Shown in pieces: positions 23,580-35,650 of a stretch of 64,000 bases of DNA; the stretch's first letter is position 1; each line of letters starts with the position of its first letter. The notes under the pieces are model-generated. The model ran no database searches, had not been told where the DNA came from, and saw only the letters and a list, made by a program, of their open reading frames with translations. Source of the DNA: Cinnamomum chago. Taxonomy: Eukaryota > Streptophyta > Magnoliopsida > Laurales > Lauraceae. A program made the translations under genes and the position numbers. The stretch is taken from assembly GCA_038049695.1 (NCBI GenBank), contig CP142461.1:33797001-33861000 (forward strand). Reading direction: 5' to 3'.

Positions 23580-24941
23580 GTGAACCATAGAGGCGACTGA
23601 ATCCGGTTCTAAAGGAAGTAGTGAGGGGAGAAGTAATCAAGCTTTTAGACGCTGACATTATCTACCTGATTTCTAACAGTCAATGGGTGAGTCCTATCCA
23701 AGTAGTCCCCAAGAAATCTGGCGTAACCGTCGTCGCCAACAAGGACAATGAACTAGTCCCAACCCGTGTTCAAACAGGTTGGAGAGTCTGTATTGATTAT
23801 AGAAAATTGAATTCAATGACCAGGAAGGACCACTTTCCATTACCCTTCATTGATCAGATGTTGGAAAGATTAGTCGGTCATGCTATCTATTGCTTCTTGG
23901 ATGATTATTCAGGATATAACCAGATCCATATCTCCCCCGAGGACCAAGAGAAGACAACCTTCACCTGTCCTTTTGGCACATTTGCCTATAGGCGTATGCC
24001 ATTTGGCCTGTGCAACGCACCTGCAACTTTTCAAAGGTGTATGTTGAGCATTTTCTCAGACATGGTGGAGAGATTTTTGTTAGTCTTCATGGATGACTTC
24101 TCTATTTTTGGCTCGAGTTCATATTGTTGTCTACACCATTTGACCCTAGTATTACAAAGATGTAAGGAAAAGAACCTGGTCTTGAATTGGGAGAAGTGTC
24201 ATTTTATGGTCAAATCGGGCATTGTTTTGGGTCATATTGTGTCGAGTAAGGGCATTGAAGTAGATAAAGCCAAGGTCGACTTGATTGTGAACCTGCCCCC
24301 TCCTAAAACTGTGCGAGAGGTGAGAGTCTTTTTGGGCCATGCAGGCTTTTATCGGCGCTTTATCAAGGACTTCAGCAAAATTGCTCGCCCTCTCTGTGAT
24401 CTCTTGGCAAAGAATGCTAGTTTTGATTTTTTTTGCTACATGTTTAGAATCATTTGATCGTTTGAAACGAGAGTTGACATCTACACCCATTATCCGTCCT
24501 CCTGATTGGATGAAACCTTTTGAATTGATGTGCAATGCCTCTAATTATGCTCTTGGAGCTGTACTGGGACAGAGGATAGACAACTTGCCTCACGTCATCT
24601 ACTATGCTAGTAGGACCCTTAACGACGCACAACTTAACTATACCACCACTGAGAAGGAATTGTTGGTTGTCGTCTTTGCGTTGGATAAGTTCAGATCCTA
24701 TCTCATAGGGTCAGAAGTCATTGTCTTCACTGATCATGCCGCAATGAAATATTTGTTGAGCAAGAAAGATGCCAAAACTCGGCTGATCAGGTGGATACTG
24801 CTTTTGCAAGAATTTGATCTTGAGATACGGGATAAAAAGGGGTCTGAAAACGTGGTAGCTGACCATGTTTCGCGTTTGATTGTCGATTCCTCTGATGACT
24901 ATCTGATTTCAGAAACCTCCCAGATGAGCAATTGTTGTTGA
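23580..24941 (+). mobile_element. Athila reverse transcriptase and RNase H region (fossil)
   Basis: Shows RVCIDYRKLN, MPFGLCNAPATFQRCM and VFMDDFSIFG, with the Athila-type insert NKDNELVPTRVQTGWRV. RNase H follows with [18 protein letters not shown] and [11 protein letters not shown]. Broken. Confidence 0.88.
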
Positions 24942-26245
24942 TCGATAGTAAAACGTCGTGGTATGCAGATATAGTTAACTATTTGGTGACTGGGAAAACA
25001 CCAAGCAATTGGTCAAAAATGACCAATTCCGCTTATTGTCTAGGGCTAAATACTATTTTTGGGATGATCCCTATTTATTTAAACAATGCCCTGACCAAAT
25101 CATTAGGAGGTGTGTACCCGAGATGGACCAGAAGAGCATACTTGAATTCTGTCATAACCATGCTTGCGGGGGACATTTTTCTGGTAAAAAGACAGTAGCA
25201 AAGGTGTTGCAATTTGGATTTATTTGCCTACCCTTTTCAAGGATGCACATGAGCACTATAGGAATTGTGACCAGTGTCAACGATTGGGGAGGATCTCTAA
25301 GAGGAATGAAATGCCCTAACAACCTATCTTGATCGTTGAGTTGTTTGACGTTTGGGGTATAGACTTCATGGGACCATTTCCCATTTCTTTTGGTTATCAG
25401 TATATTCTTGTTGCGGTTGATTATATGTCTAAATGGGTAGAGGCCATCCCTTGTAAGACCAATGACCACAAAGTTGTGGTTGAATTTTTGAAAAATCAAG
25501 TTTTCGCTGGCTTTGGTATACCTCGCGCAATCATCAGTGACGGTCGTAAGCATTTTTGCAACCGAGTATTTGAAGCTTTAATGGGGAAGTACCACATCAC
25601 ACACAAAGTTGCCACACCATACCATCCCCAGACTAGCGGGCAAGTAGAAATTCCTAATCGTGAGATCAAGAACATCTTGGGAAAGACAGTCAATCCAAAT
25701 CGGAAAGACTGGTCTCTGTGTTTACACGATGCACTGTGGGCATATCGGACAGCCTTTAAGACACCTATCGGAATGTCTTCATACAGGTTGGTCTTCGGCA
25801 AGGCATGCCACTTGACGGTTGAGCTAGACCATCGAGCATATTGGGCGATCAAGCATCTAAACTTTGACTTAGAAAGGCTGGGGTCCAACGAAAACTTCAG
25901 CTTGCTGAATTGGAGGAAATGAGGAATGAATCATATGAATGTGCGAGGAGTTATAAGGCCAGGACCAAAATGTTTCATGATAAGAGAATTCTAACGAAAG
26001 AGTTCCATCCTGGCCAGAAAGTTTTGCTATATAATTCTAGATTACACTTATTCTCAGGCAGGCTGAAGTCTCGATGGTCAGGACCCTATGTCGTTCAGAC
26101 AGTCCATTCCCACGGTGCAGTTGAACTTTTAAATCCCAGAGATGGTAGCACCTTACGAGTGAATGGGCAGAGATTGAAAGAGTACTTTGAGTTCGTGGAT
26201 CCTAAGAATGTTGTTGAGGAGGTTCTTCTTGTGGAACCTGGATAA
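24932..26245 (+). mobile_element. Athila integrase region (fossil)
   Basis: A HHCC-type zinc-finger piece (HNHACGGHFSGKKT) near 25160 is followed by the core with [10 protein letters not shown] near 25350, a DG near 25540 and [12 protein letters not shown] near 25620. The C-terminal part has KSRWSGPYVV near 26065. Broken. Confidence 0.87.
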
Positions 26246-28037
26246 ATTGACCTCATACCATGTTAGTTATGTCTGGCTGAAGACGTTAAACTTAGCGCTT
26301 GTTGGGAGGCAACCCAATATACCCGTGTGTCGGCACCCCATGGTGAGAAATCTCAATTTATTTTCCTTGTCCTATTTTATTTCTATTCTACATAAACATT
26401 GGGGACAATGTTTAGAATATGTTTGGGGGTGAGGCACTGCATTTCATGCATTGCATTTTCCATGTACATAAGTCTTGTTTTCCATTTATACAAAAAATTT
26501 AAAAAATTCCAAAATCACTAAAAATCTGAAAAAAAAAAATTAATTTGTCCATGGATTTTAGCTTGAAGAGTTGTCATACATACAAATCCTAGAAACTTTT
26601 TACACATTTAGCCACATGAGTGTAGTCCATGAGAAGAGCAAATCACTTTTGAGATACCCGAAAGAATCATTAGTGGAGACTAGAACCCATTGAGTAATTG
26701 AGCCTATCTATATCCGTTTGGGTGAGGACTCTTCTGTGCTATTCCTGAGTAGAATGAAGAGTTACTCCTAGAACTTCTTAGTCCAGCATTTCCGATCTCA
26801 TAAGTGCTATTCCTTGTTCTAACCATAAAGGTGACATCAAAATGCAAAGAAACCTTGACTTGTAGCTTATGATGCATTTTTCCGAACTTAGGGGAAGATG
26901 ATAGGCATTCTAAAAAGAAACCATGGCCAAAATTTTGAATCCACATTTTATATCCTTAGTAGCCTTCTTGAGCCTATCTTACAAGAAACCTTCCTTCATT
27001 GAGCCAAGCCTCATCACCCACATATATATCATCATTTTTTACCTATTGTTTTTTAGAAGGGTAATGATACATGATGAAAGGAAGGATTTGAGCATTAGCG
27101 TTGAAGACTTCACATGGGCTATCAAAAAAATAGATGTTCTACAAAGGGATGACAAAGGAATTTGAGAGTTGAAACCAAAGAAAAAAGTAGAAAAAAAAAG
27201 AAAAAAAAGGAGAGAGAAAAAATAAAAATGAGAACCAAAGAAAATCAAGCACCAAAAAGATATAGAGTGGAATAAAGAACATAAAGCAAAAGGAAGAAGT
27301 GAAGACAGTTGAAGACTTTCCTATGAAGACTTGAAGACCTTTACCTTCTCAAATAACTTTAGCCATATTTAACCCATATCCTACCTATTAAACCCTAACC
27401 CCATTACAACCTATAAAAGACCTATTGGATCCTAAGAAAGGTTAGGTGCTAAATGAGTGAGAAGTTGAGTGAGCATTTACACCTTCTATTGGTTATATCT
27501 TGTTCTATTAGATCAATCCTTCTATACATAAACTTCGTTCTTCATCAATTATGTGAGTTCTTAGCCTTGTTCATACTCACATACTGAGAGTTAGTCAGTA
27601 AAATTTGTGTGATTCCATTGTTGAGAGTATGGCCTGTAAGGCTATAGTCAAGGCGAAATGTATTCCGAAGGGGATTAAGGTTGTGTGAGATTCGACTTGA
27701 AGATTGCATGATTATTGGCTAAATACACACACATACACAGTTGGATTTAGGTATTGACTGTTATATCTTCAAGAGTTGGCTCGTATTGTTGCTAAAGACT
27801 GTTGGATACCAAAAATATTTTCTTTTCAAAATAAAAGAATTTTGTGGGATTTATTCACTAAAAACCCTCACGAGACAAAACTCGTCCACTAGAGGAAACC
27901 TAGGGGTTTAACGGCTTGTTGCACGAGCTAAGTGCAGCCGCAATTCCTGCGAAAGTGAGTTAGGATCTTTAACCTGTTTTCTTGCATATAGTTTAGTTTT
28001 TCTTTATAGTTTTTTGCTCGGGACTAGCAAAATGTAG
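26246..28037 (+). mobile_element. Athila 3' non-coding region
   Basis: About 1.8 kb between integrase and LTR where Athila elements often carry an envelope-position gene. No recognisable such gene is seen. A purine-rich stretch lies at about 27165-27260. Confidence 0.55.
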
Positions 28038-28048
28038 GTTTGGGGGTG

Positions 28049-29773
28049 TGATGAGTGTTAAATATTGCATATTTTACCCCTCATTAGTCCGAGTTTTATC
28101 AGCATCTCATATGCATATCATTTGCCTTACACAGAGATTTTGTCATTCTATCACATTAACGGATTATCGGATTATCATGTATAAATCCGATTATTTGTAG
28201 CGCATTTTTATGTAATTTCTCTTGTGTAGGTGGACCCCGCGACTATCCTAACATTCCGGCTCCCGTCCCAAGCCATCAAGAAGAGATTTCAATAAAGAAA
28301 TTACATTAAGAAATCTTAGGAAGTGTTGAAGAATTCCAAAATAAGAGGAGAAGACTTTATGGATAAAAGAAGTCATTTTCTAACACAAATAATTGGTTGG
28401 TGTATTGGTTGGAGCTTGGGTTGGTATGGAATAGGTTATGGGTTCAAATCCTAACAATTGCATATTATTATTATTATTATTATTATTATTTTCATCCAAC
28501 TCACCTCTCCATGTGAAAGGATATGAGCCAATCAAAGCTTACCATGACACAAATCCATGTGAAAGGATATGAGCCAATCAAAAGCTTCCAATTGAAGGAT
28601 CACATAAAGCAAAAGGCACATATGCTTTTGGAAGGAAAGCCTCTAAGTTGAATTCTTGCAATCCATGTGAAAGCAAATAAGCCAATCATGAAATGAGCCA
28701 ATCAAATGTCTTCAATGTTTCTATAAATTAGAATGTTTTTGTAGAGTTAAAGGAGATCTTTTGACAAGTTAGTCTTTCGTAATTTTGTTTTTATTCTTAG
28801 ATTGTAATTAGGAGCTGCTTTGTAACTAATCTAGAGAGAGTGTGTGTAATTGAAGATTATTAATGAACATTTGGAGCTCTTTCTTGATGTTTAGTGGCTA
28901 AGGCTCTTGGATTAGGCTCTCCTTTTGAAGCTAAGTAATGTAATTAGTTTAATTTCTGCATGTTTTAGTTTAAATTCCTTACTTGTGCCCTAATTGATTT
29001 GTAGATTTTAGATCTAATTATGATAATCTCTCTCATTTCTTATGCTCCATCTCTACACTTGATGCTTTGATAATCTTAATTGATGCTTTGTAGTTGGATT
29101 AAGTTCTCTCACATAGCATGCTCTAGAGCTCTTATCTTTGATCTTTTGTAGCTTGATTTTGATGATTAATTGTTAGGGTAGTTAGGTTAGGATTTAGAAT
29201 CTTGGCTTTTTTATTTTCTTTACTTTGATCTTCATTGCTATATCGTCCAATCTAATTAGGCAAGAGATTGCTAATTGGATTGTAGATTTGGGAATTGAAT
29301 TAGAACATGCATTGTTTGAATTAATTACATACTTAGTAGATTTTGGATTGCATAATCTCTTCTTTTATCATTGTTAATTTAAATCCTCGTTTGATTTGTT
29401 ATTTTACTTTTTAGATTGTTAGATATACATTTCACATAACTTGTTTTAAAATCCACACATATCACACCACATCTTCACCTTAAATCTTCCATTCCCATCA
29501 CCACTCATCCACTAGTTTAGTGTAGTTTGTTAGATCTCATTAATTTCATATTTTAAATTGTTAATTAGTTGTTTACATTGCATAGTTTATTAGTTTTAAT
29601 TATTCGCTTCATTTGTCTATATTAGCTATATCTTAGCTCAATTCTACATTAATTGGATTCATTGCCTGTTCCATCCTCTCCTCGTGAGATCGATAATCCG
29701 GACTCTTTAGTCCTTTACTACTTGATGACACCGTAGTCTTGCGGTTAAGCGTTACACATCTAAGTGTCGATCA
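28049..29773 (+). repeat. 3' LTR of the Athila element
   Basis: Preceded by the polypurine stretch GGTTTGGGGGTG (28037-28048). Begins TGATGAGTG and ends GTCGATCA. The end includes 'ctctcctcgtgagatcgat', like the solo LTR at 9657-11157. Inside are an (ATT)n tail at 28465-28493 and short direct repeats of 'ccatgtgaaaggatatgag' at about 28510 and 28555. Confidence 0.75.
28398..28493 (+). repeat. tRNA-like segment with (ATT)n tail in the Athila LTR
   Basis: TGGTTGGTGTATTGG is A-box-like and GGTTCAAATCC at about 28440-28451 is close to the B-box consensus. About 15 bp later an (ATT)9 run follows. It could be a small SINE lodged in the LTR or an original part of the LTR. No target duplication is clear. 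Confidence 0.4.
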
Positions 29774-29774
29774 A

Positions 29775-30870
29775 CAATCTCATAGGCAGTGATACAAGCT
29801 TTTCGATACCTTTATGGTTGGAAACGGTTATTACAGGAGTGCATACGACAGTTGTGTCTATTAGAAGAAGCACTCAAATGGCTCGTATGCCTATTTGTTG
29901 TTATATGTTGATGATATGTTGATTGTTGCAAAGGACATGTCTGAGATCAACAAGTTAAAGGCTCATTTAAATGGGGAGTTTGAGATAAAAGACCTAGGTG
30001 CTGCAAAAAAACTTCTTGGAATGGAGATTCAAATGGACTGGAAAGTGGGCAAATTGTCTTTGTCACAAAAGGGGTACTTTAAGAAGGTTCTGGAGCGCTT
30101 TGGTATGCAAAGTTCAAAACCTGTGAACACTCCATTGGCAGCCCATTCAAACTTTCCGCTGCTTTATCACCACAAACTGAAGAATAGGTGGAGCACATGT
30201 CTCATGTTCCTTATGCTAGTGCAGTTGGGAGTATCATGTATGCCATGGTTTGCACGAGGTCAGATATTTTTCATGCGGTTAGTGTAATTAGCAGATACAT
30301 GGATAATCCCGGGAAAGCCCATTGGCATGCGGTGAAATGGATACTCCGTTACTTGAAAGGCACAACTGATGTTGGGATAGTGTATGACAAAAGCAACAAC
30401 ACTTCTGGAAGTGTTATTGGATATGTTGATTTAGATTTTGCTGGAGATTTAGACAGAAGAATGTCCTTGACAGGTTATGTCTTCACTTTTACTAGCGGTG
30501 CCATTAGTTGGAAGGCAGCATTACAATCCAAAGCTATCTTGTCTACTACTGAAGCAGAAATATACGGCAGCTACAGAGGCAGGCAGTTAAGCTATTTGGC
30601 TGACAAGCTTGGTTGGAGATCTGGGATTGGAACAGAAGCTGACTACTATTTTCTGTGATAGTCAGAATGTGATCGATCTGACACACAATTCTAAGTATCA
30701 TGAAAAGACCAAACACATTGATGTTAGGGTACACTTCATTCGAGATATCATCGTCGAGGGTGCTATTGCAATGATTAAGATTGCTACGGCGGAGAATCCA
30801 GCAGACATAATGACCAAGACTATTCCAGCAGACAAGTTCAAGCATTGCTTGAACTTGATCAATGTGGTCA
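29775..30870 (+). mobile_element. copia reverse transcriptase (C-terminal part) and RNase H (fossil)
   Basis: Resumes with the copia segment around RQWYK and contains LLYVDDMLIVA near 29896, YASAVGSIMYAMVCTRSD near 30210 and RNase H residues (GYVDLDFAGDLD near 30420, HIDVRVHFIRD near 30715). Broken. Confidence 0.87.
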
Positions 30871-30958
30871 GTATCTGAGTGCCCTCAGGGGCAGGTGGAG
30901 ACGGTGAGACTTATTTTGTGCATAAGGATCAGCTTCAATGTTCGCCAATGTGGAGATT

Positions 30959-32323
30959 TGTTAATTAGTATGGCTCACTAGTAATTAGTAAGTCTTGGTT
31001 AACCGGACCCCTGGATTGCCCAAATTGTACTGTGATTAGAAGTATGCCTATTATAGTAAGGTGGTGTTTGGCAACTCTTATTATTGCCTCTACTTGTCTT
31101 AAAACTGTGTGTAACAGTTTTAAGATTGTTTGGTAAGTCAAGTTGCAAAGCCCATTTGAAATGGACTTTAGATTATTTGGCCCCATTTCAAGAAGCCAGC
31201 AAAATGCCCATATTTCAATCAGTGACTGATGTCTGAAGCGGAAAGATGTTGCATCTACAGTGAGTTGGACGTCCTCATGGGACAGTCCCTTTTTTGATTT
31301 TTTTTTAATTTATGGGACCCACAATCACGATCCAAGCCGTTAGAAATGTGAAAAAGGCCCAACACGGCCACGTGTCCAAATTTCAGCCGTTGATCTTTCT
31401 CGAATCTCGAGATATTTGCAAAAAACCGTGAGCCATTTGATGTAATATTCCGGACATTGTGGGCCCCACAATCAAGATCCGATCCGTTGGTTCTCTTTGG
31501 AGGGCCAAAAACGGCTATGGGCCCAAAATTGAGCCTCTAATTCAAAGTGGATCTTGAGATATTTACAAAAACGTTTTTGACCATTGATGTCCCATGCCTT
31601 AGTGATTGAGTCTTGAAGTTGTACACAGCAGTGTGGTATTTTTTTTTTTTTAAATTCAGGCATCATAAATCATGATCCAAACCATTGGATATATTCAAAA
31701 CATCATTCACGACTAAAGGTCCAAATTTTAGCCATTGGATCATCATAGATTTTGAGATATTTACAAAAAACGATAGACATTTATATATAATCTTTTTTTA
31801 AATCATGGCCCCTAAATGCAAGATCCAAACCAAAATGAAGATCCAAACCGCCTATAGTAATTAAAATGTGGAACACGTGTTTGAGATAATATTTCAACCG
31901 TTGGATGATCACAGATCTTGATATATTTGCAAAATGCCCAGACCATTAGATCTATTTTTACATGTGTCTTACCAAACAGTCTATTTTTAAAATATCTATG
32001 TCTTACCAAACAATCTATTTGTAAAACATCAATTTCAAACCGCTCCATTTGAAATAGATCTATATCATACAGATATGTTTCGTAAAGATAAGATTTGCCA
32101 AACAAGCCCTAAGTCTATTGTGATTAGAAGTAGGGTTTGGGTGTAACAAGGTTTGGGGCTGATATTATAAATAGAGACCCAGAGTCTCTAGGATGTAAAC
32201 ACACAACCTCTGATTGCATAGTTATTCTCCTATTTTCCCCGTGGACATAGGCCAAAAGTCGAACTACGTAAATCTCGTGTTTTATTGTGTGATTGATCTC
32301 TTCTCGTAGCCCTAGATCTAACT
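30959..32323 (+). repeat. 3' LTR of the copia element, with a Harbinger-type insertion
   Basis: Two LTR pieces (30959-31059 and 32110-32323) match the 5' LTR in order. They are separated by a 1,050-bp element with its own target duplication. Right end taken at 32323 by alignment to the 5' LTR end. Confidence 0.85.
31060..32109. mobile_element. Non-autonomous PIF/Harbinger-type element in the copia LTR
   Basis: Terminal inverted repeats GGTGGTGTTTGGCAA and TTGCCAAACAAGCCC, with a 3-bp TAA target duplication (31057-31059 and 32110-32112). The empty site 'tatagtaagtct' is preserved in the 5' LTR of the same copia element. Both TSD and the G-rich '..GTTTGG' ends fit PIF/Harbinger (Tourist group). 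The interior consists of about four degenerate repeat units (starting near 31308, 31458, 31655 and 31803). Each runs from a 'gatccaa-ccgttgg' box, via a 'ccaaatttcagccgttgatc' box, to 'gagatatttacaaaaacg'. No transposase is present. It is the youngest recognisable layer in this nest together with the Athila element. Confidence 0.88.
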
Positions 32324-33420
32324 TAGACATATTAACATCTACAAAATTTCTTGTCAAGATGGATATTCCATAATCCCACATGATAACTCTCCGATCCGTT
32401 TCTTGCCAAGGATTGGTATTGCTGTGAAGTCTTCTTTTATTTTCTCATGAATTGACCATCTAATTTACGAACTATATAAGTAAATTACCCAAAAAGCAAG
32501 ACCTGTTTCAAAGTTTGCTCGTAAAGTGAATTAAGGTAAGGTTTAAATTAACTGAGATTCCTAAAAGGGGAACAGGTATAATCAAGATGTTTAAATTTTG
32601 AATTTCTTATCATTTTGTAGCATGACAAGGTACATTTTCTGCTTTTTTTTTTTTTTTGGATGAAGAAAGTAATGAATTTTTTTTTTCATTTAGTGGGATG
32701 AGAGAATAATTTTAACTTAAAACAATAAAAAAAACACTTGACTTTTGAAATCTGATTCTCTTTTATATAATTATTCTCTTTTTTTTTAGCACGACAAGGA
32801 ACCTTTTCTACTTTTTTTTTATAAAAAAAAAAGTAAGAATTTTTATCATTTGGTGGAATGAGAGAATACTTTTAACTTAAAATAATAAAAAAGACGTGAC
32901 TTTTGAAATTTGATACTCTTTTATACAATCCTTTTTTTTTTCTTGTCACTTAAAATGAGCCTTTACTTAAAAAGTTAAAAAAAGATAAAAATTTGTGAAC
33001 TAGATCTAGAGGACTCCTTCCCCCGTCCAACGTAATATTGGGTATTAGTATGCTATATAGAGTCTTATGGGGATTTTTTCCGTAAAATTACCTTTGATAC
33101 TATTTTATATAATCCTTTTTTTTTTTCTTGTCTCTTAAAATATAGATTCAGTTCTACTTATTTGACAAGTGAATTACCAAAAGAGATCCGGCCTGCAGAG
33201 AGAGAGAGTGGGGTCAGTCGTAAGCGGCTACGTAATGAAGGCGTTGACATTTCGACATCTTCGTTTCCAGCCCAAGAGAGAGATTGCGTGTATATATATA
33301 CATAGAGGGCTCAGTGACTCAGTCGTAAGGGCTACGTAATGAAGGCGTTGGCATTTCGAACGTAGCCTTAACCAGGCGGCCCTTTGAGTCTCCTTCACTC
33401 ATAATTAAAACTCAGGACCA
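32324..33420. repeat. AT-rich stretch with tandem and direct repeats
   Basis: Two tandem units of about 169 bp start near 32619 and 32788. They share 'agcatgacaagg' ('agcacgacaagg' in the second), a T-run, a pair of A-runs, 'ggaatgagagaatac' and 'acttttgaaat'. The phrase 'ataatcc-tttttttt-cttgt' recurs near 32925 and 33107. Further on, a 45-bp segment containing 'gctacgtaatgaaggcgttg' occurs at 33214 and 33319. No coding is seen. Confidence 0.75.
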
Positions 33421-35140
33421 AGTATTTGTTTATTGTTTTTTATCAGTCTCTACCAAACCCACACGCTCAAAACCTAACTCTCAATCAAATAATGAGAGTC
33501 AAAAGCAAACTCACATACCTACCCTTTCCACACGCTCCCTTCCTCTGCCTCCCGCACGTTTCCTTCCTTGTTCCTAGTAAATTAAAGTGCCTTTCTTGTG
33601 ATTCCCTTCTCTCTTTCCTTTTTAGTCACCAAGAAAGTGGAGCTTCACCCACCACACTCGCATGGCCAAAGATGCCCAACTGCAACCCCCATTCAGATTA
33701 GAGAATAGAGACTCCAACCACCAATAAAGAGAAGGAAATGGTAGTAAGAGCCCCCACTCATTGACTAAGAAATTACATGACCTAAGCAGTGGAAAGATCA
33801 ACACCTGCTATATTTAAAAGAATGAACCAAAACTCATTCAATTCATTGCATGTCCTTGAGCAATTTATGTATTTGTCTCTACAGAAATAGAAGTTGTTAA
33901 ACTTTTTTTTTTTAAATACTACTAGTATAAAGCCAATGTGATATATAGGTTAAGTCTAATGCAAATCGAATAGTAAATTAAAACTAATATTCAAAGTAAG
34001 TATTAATTAGAAAAAAATGCATTAATAGAATAATGATAATTCCATTTATGTAATCATTGGAATATAAATCATATTATAACATAATAAAAAAGAAGTTTAT
34101 GTGTAACAGTACTTCAACAACGTATGAGTAAATTTCTATAAATTAATTTGCAATTTTTTCAGCTTAAATTGCTTGTATTTTTGGTTAAATGGTTATCTAA
34201 GTTTGAATCTTTTTTTTAAAGCTTATTTAGTTAAATGTTCACTTTTAGACTACACAATTGTATGAGGAAACAATTCTTGAATTACTAAAATATCTTCTTA
34301 CCAACGATCAAATCAAACCTTAAAGTGGGTCCACCTATATAGCACTTGTGGGCTCATATTATTAGTGTAATGATAGCAAACCCTCTCAAGCGATAGTGAA
34401 CCCATATGACACCCATTAGATTCCACGTCTAACCTATCCACCTATGAGACTCATTGGTGAAATATGGTTATAGTGAGTTCTATCCAAGGATATAATTATT
34501 GGATGTGATGGGTCCTATGTAAAGGACGAGTTAGATAAGTAGGCCTCTGCTTATGATGGATCCATTTAGGTAAAGGTAAGCTGTGCATGATATTCATTTA
34601 GTAAGCCTCAAGAAATTAGTTGAGACTGTGAATAATAGTACTTACCTTGATGTGGCTTTAGGATACAAGAATAAGTGAGTTGTGGAAAAAAAAAATCTTA
34701 TTGACACGCAAAACACCCGCTAACCACTTAAATAGAATCTTAATTAAATAAATATATCCCTGATCTAACATGATTTCAACACAAATGATATCACTAAGTG
34801 ACAATTATAGGTGAGAGTCTATGTAGGGCCCACACGAGCGCACTCCACCTCTGGACTGGAATTAGGAAAATACCCAATTGCTATCAGTTCAAGTTTGATA
34901 TTTATTCAGATTTACTATCACTATTGTTAGATTTAATCAGCCAACTATTTTGGGGCAATCACATCACCATGTCACATCATTTCAACCAAAGATTTGGTGT
35001 TCGCACTAATCCAAACAGGGCTTACCGCTTCCCCAGCCCCATCTTCTCAAGTGGGCTGTAGCTCTATTTTCTCAAGTAAATTGGCCTTCCCAATTGCCAC
35101 ATTGTTGTTCTCATTGTAAAGTATGCTATTATTCCCATTA
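33421..35140. other. Intergenic DNA without recognised gene
   Basis: AT-rich sequence with several short unrelated ORFs. The 91-codon ORF at 33426 and the 87-codon ORF at 34798 carry no recognisable domain. No terminal repeats or element signatures are recognised. Confidence 0.4.
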
Positions 35141-35149
35141 AAAGAATAA

Positions 35150-35650
35150 GATTTTAAGCAAAAATCTCAAAAAAATATAGAGGACTTGAATATCTTAAAA
35201 ATATATAAAAGTTTTCCACAATTCATTCAATTAAGTTCTCCCGTAAGAAATCTTGAGAAATGATAAAAATATCCTTATGACAGATTTTTATCTTTTCTTA
35301 ACCTCTTCTCTCCCTAAAACTACCCATTTTGATTTTGATGATTATAGTCATATAATGAAACTAGTTTTGTATCCATTTGGAATCCTTTTTCTTTTTCTTT
35401 TTTTAACTATACATGATAATAAGTGTGCCTCACTATGTCATTTGTATTGGACTTGATCATTTCTCTTAAACGACTTATTAAAGGGAGAATTTGAAAAATG
35501 GTATAAGGGTATTTTTATCATTTCTCAAATATTTTCTTATGAAAAGGACGAGATTGAAAGATTTTGAAAAAAATTTATACTTTTCTTGAGATATTTCAAT
35601 CTTCATAAATTTTTTTTTAAATGAACCAAAAGACTTATACCTTTTTGAAA
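35150..35650. mobile_element. Foldback (long inverted repeat) element
   Basis: Arms at about 35160-35275 and 35505-35645 are inverted copies: 'cttgaatatcttaaaaatat', 'ttgagaaatgataaaaatat' and 'ccttat' on the left correspond to their complements on the right. Similarity is roughly 70-80 percent by eye. Ends and target duplication are not resolved, so its superfamily is open. Confidence 0.5.

Larger units (their letters stand above)
20535..29773 (+). mobile_element. Broken Athila-lineage Ty3 element nested in the copia RT
   Basis: Parts in order: a leader, gag (about 20830-22430), protease (about 22700-23000), reverse transcriptase (about 23580-24410), RNase H (about 24410-24900), integrase (about 24930-26240), a non-coding 3' stretch (about 26250-28037), a polypurine tract and an LTR (28049-29773). 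No matching LTR is recognised at the left side. It lies between two halves of the copia reverse transcriptase, so it is younger than the copia element. Coding is broken in about ten places and the element is dead. The left boundary is approximate. Confidence 0.85.
16673..32323 (+). mobile_element. Broken Ty1/copia element (Tork-like), hosting two other elements
   Basis: Layout: 5' LTR 16673-16987, primer binding site 16991-17002, gag about 17763-18500, protease about 18560-18700, integrase about 18960-19900, first part of reverse transcriptase 20052-20530, a nested Athila element (about 20535-29773), the rest of reverse transcriptase and RNase H about 29775-30870, and 3' LTR 30959-32323, which itself contains a Harbinger-type element. 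Gag resembles Tork/Tnt1-type gag. Possible 5-bp target duplication: TATAC (16668-16672) and TAGAC (32324-32328), 4 of 5. Coding is broken in roughly a dozen places and the element is dead. By eye the two LTRs differ at roughly one site in twelve, suggesting an age of several million years. Confidence 0.9.

Noticed and set aside
33426-33701. 91-codon ORF
   Set aside because: No domain, no homologue recognised, no splice context, and AT-rich repeats on both sides.
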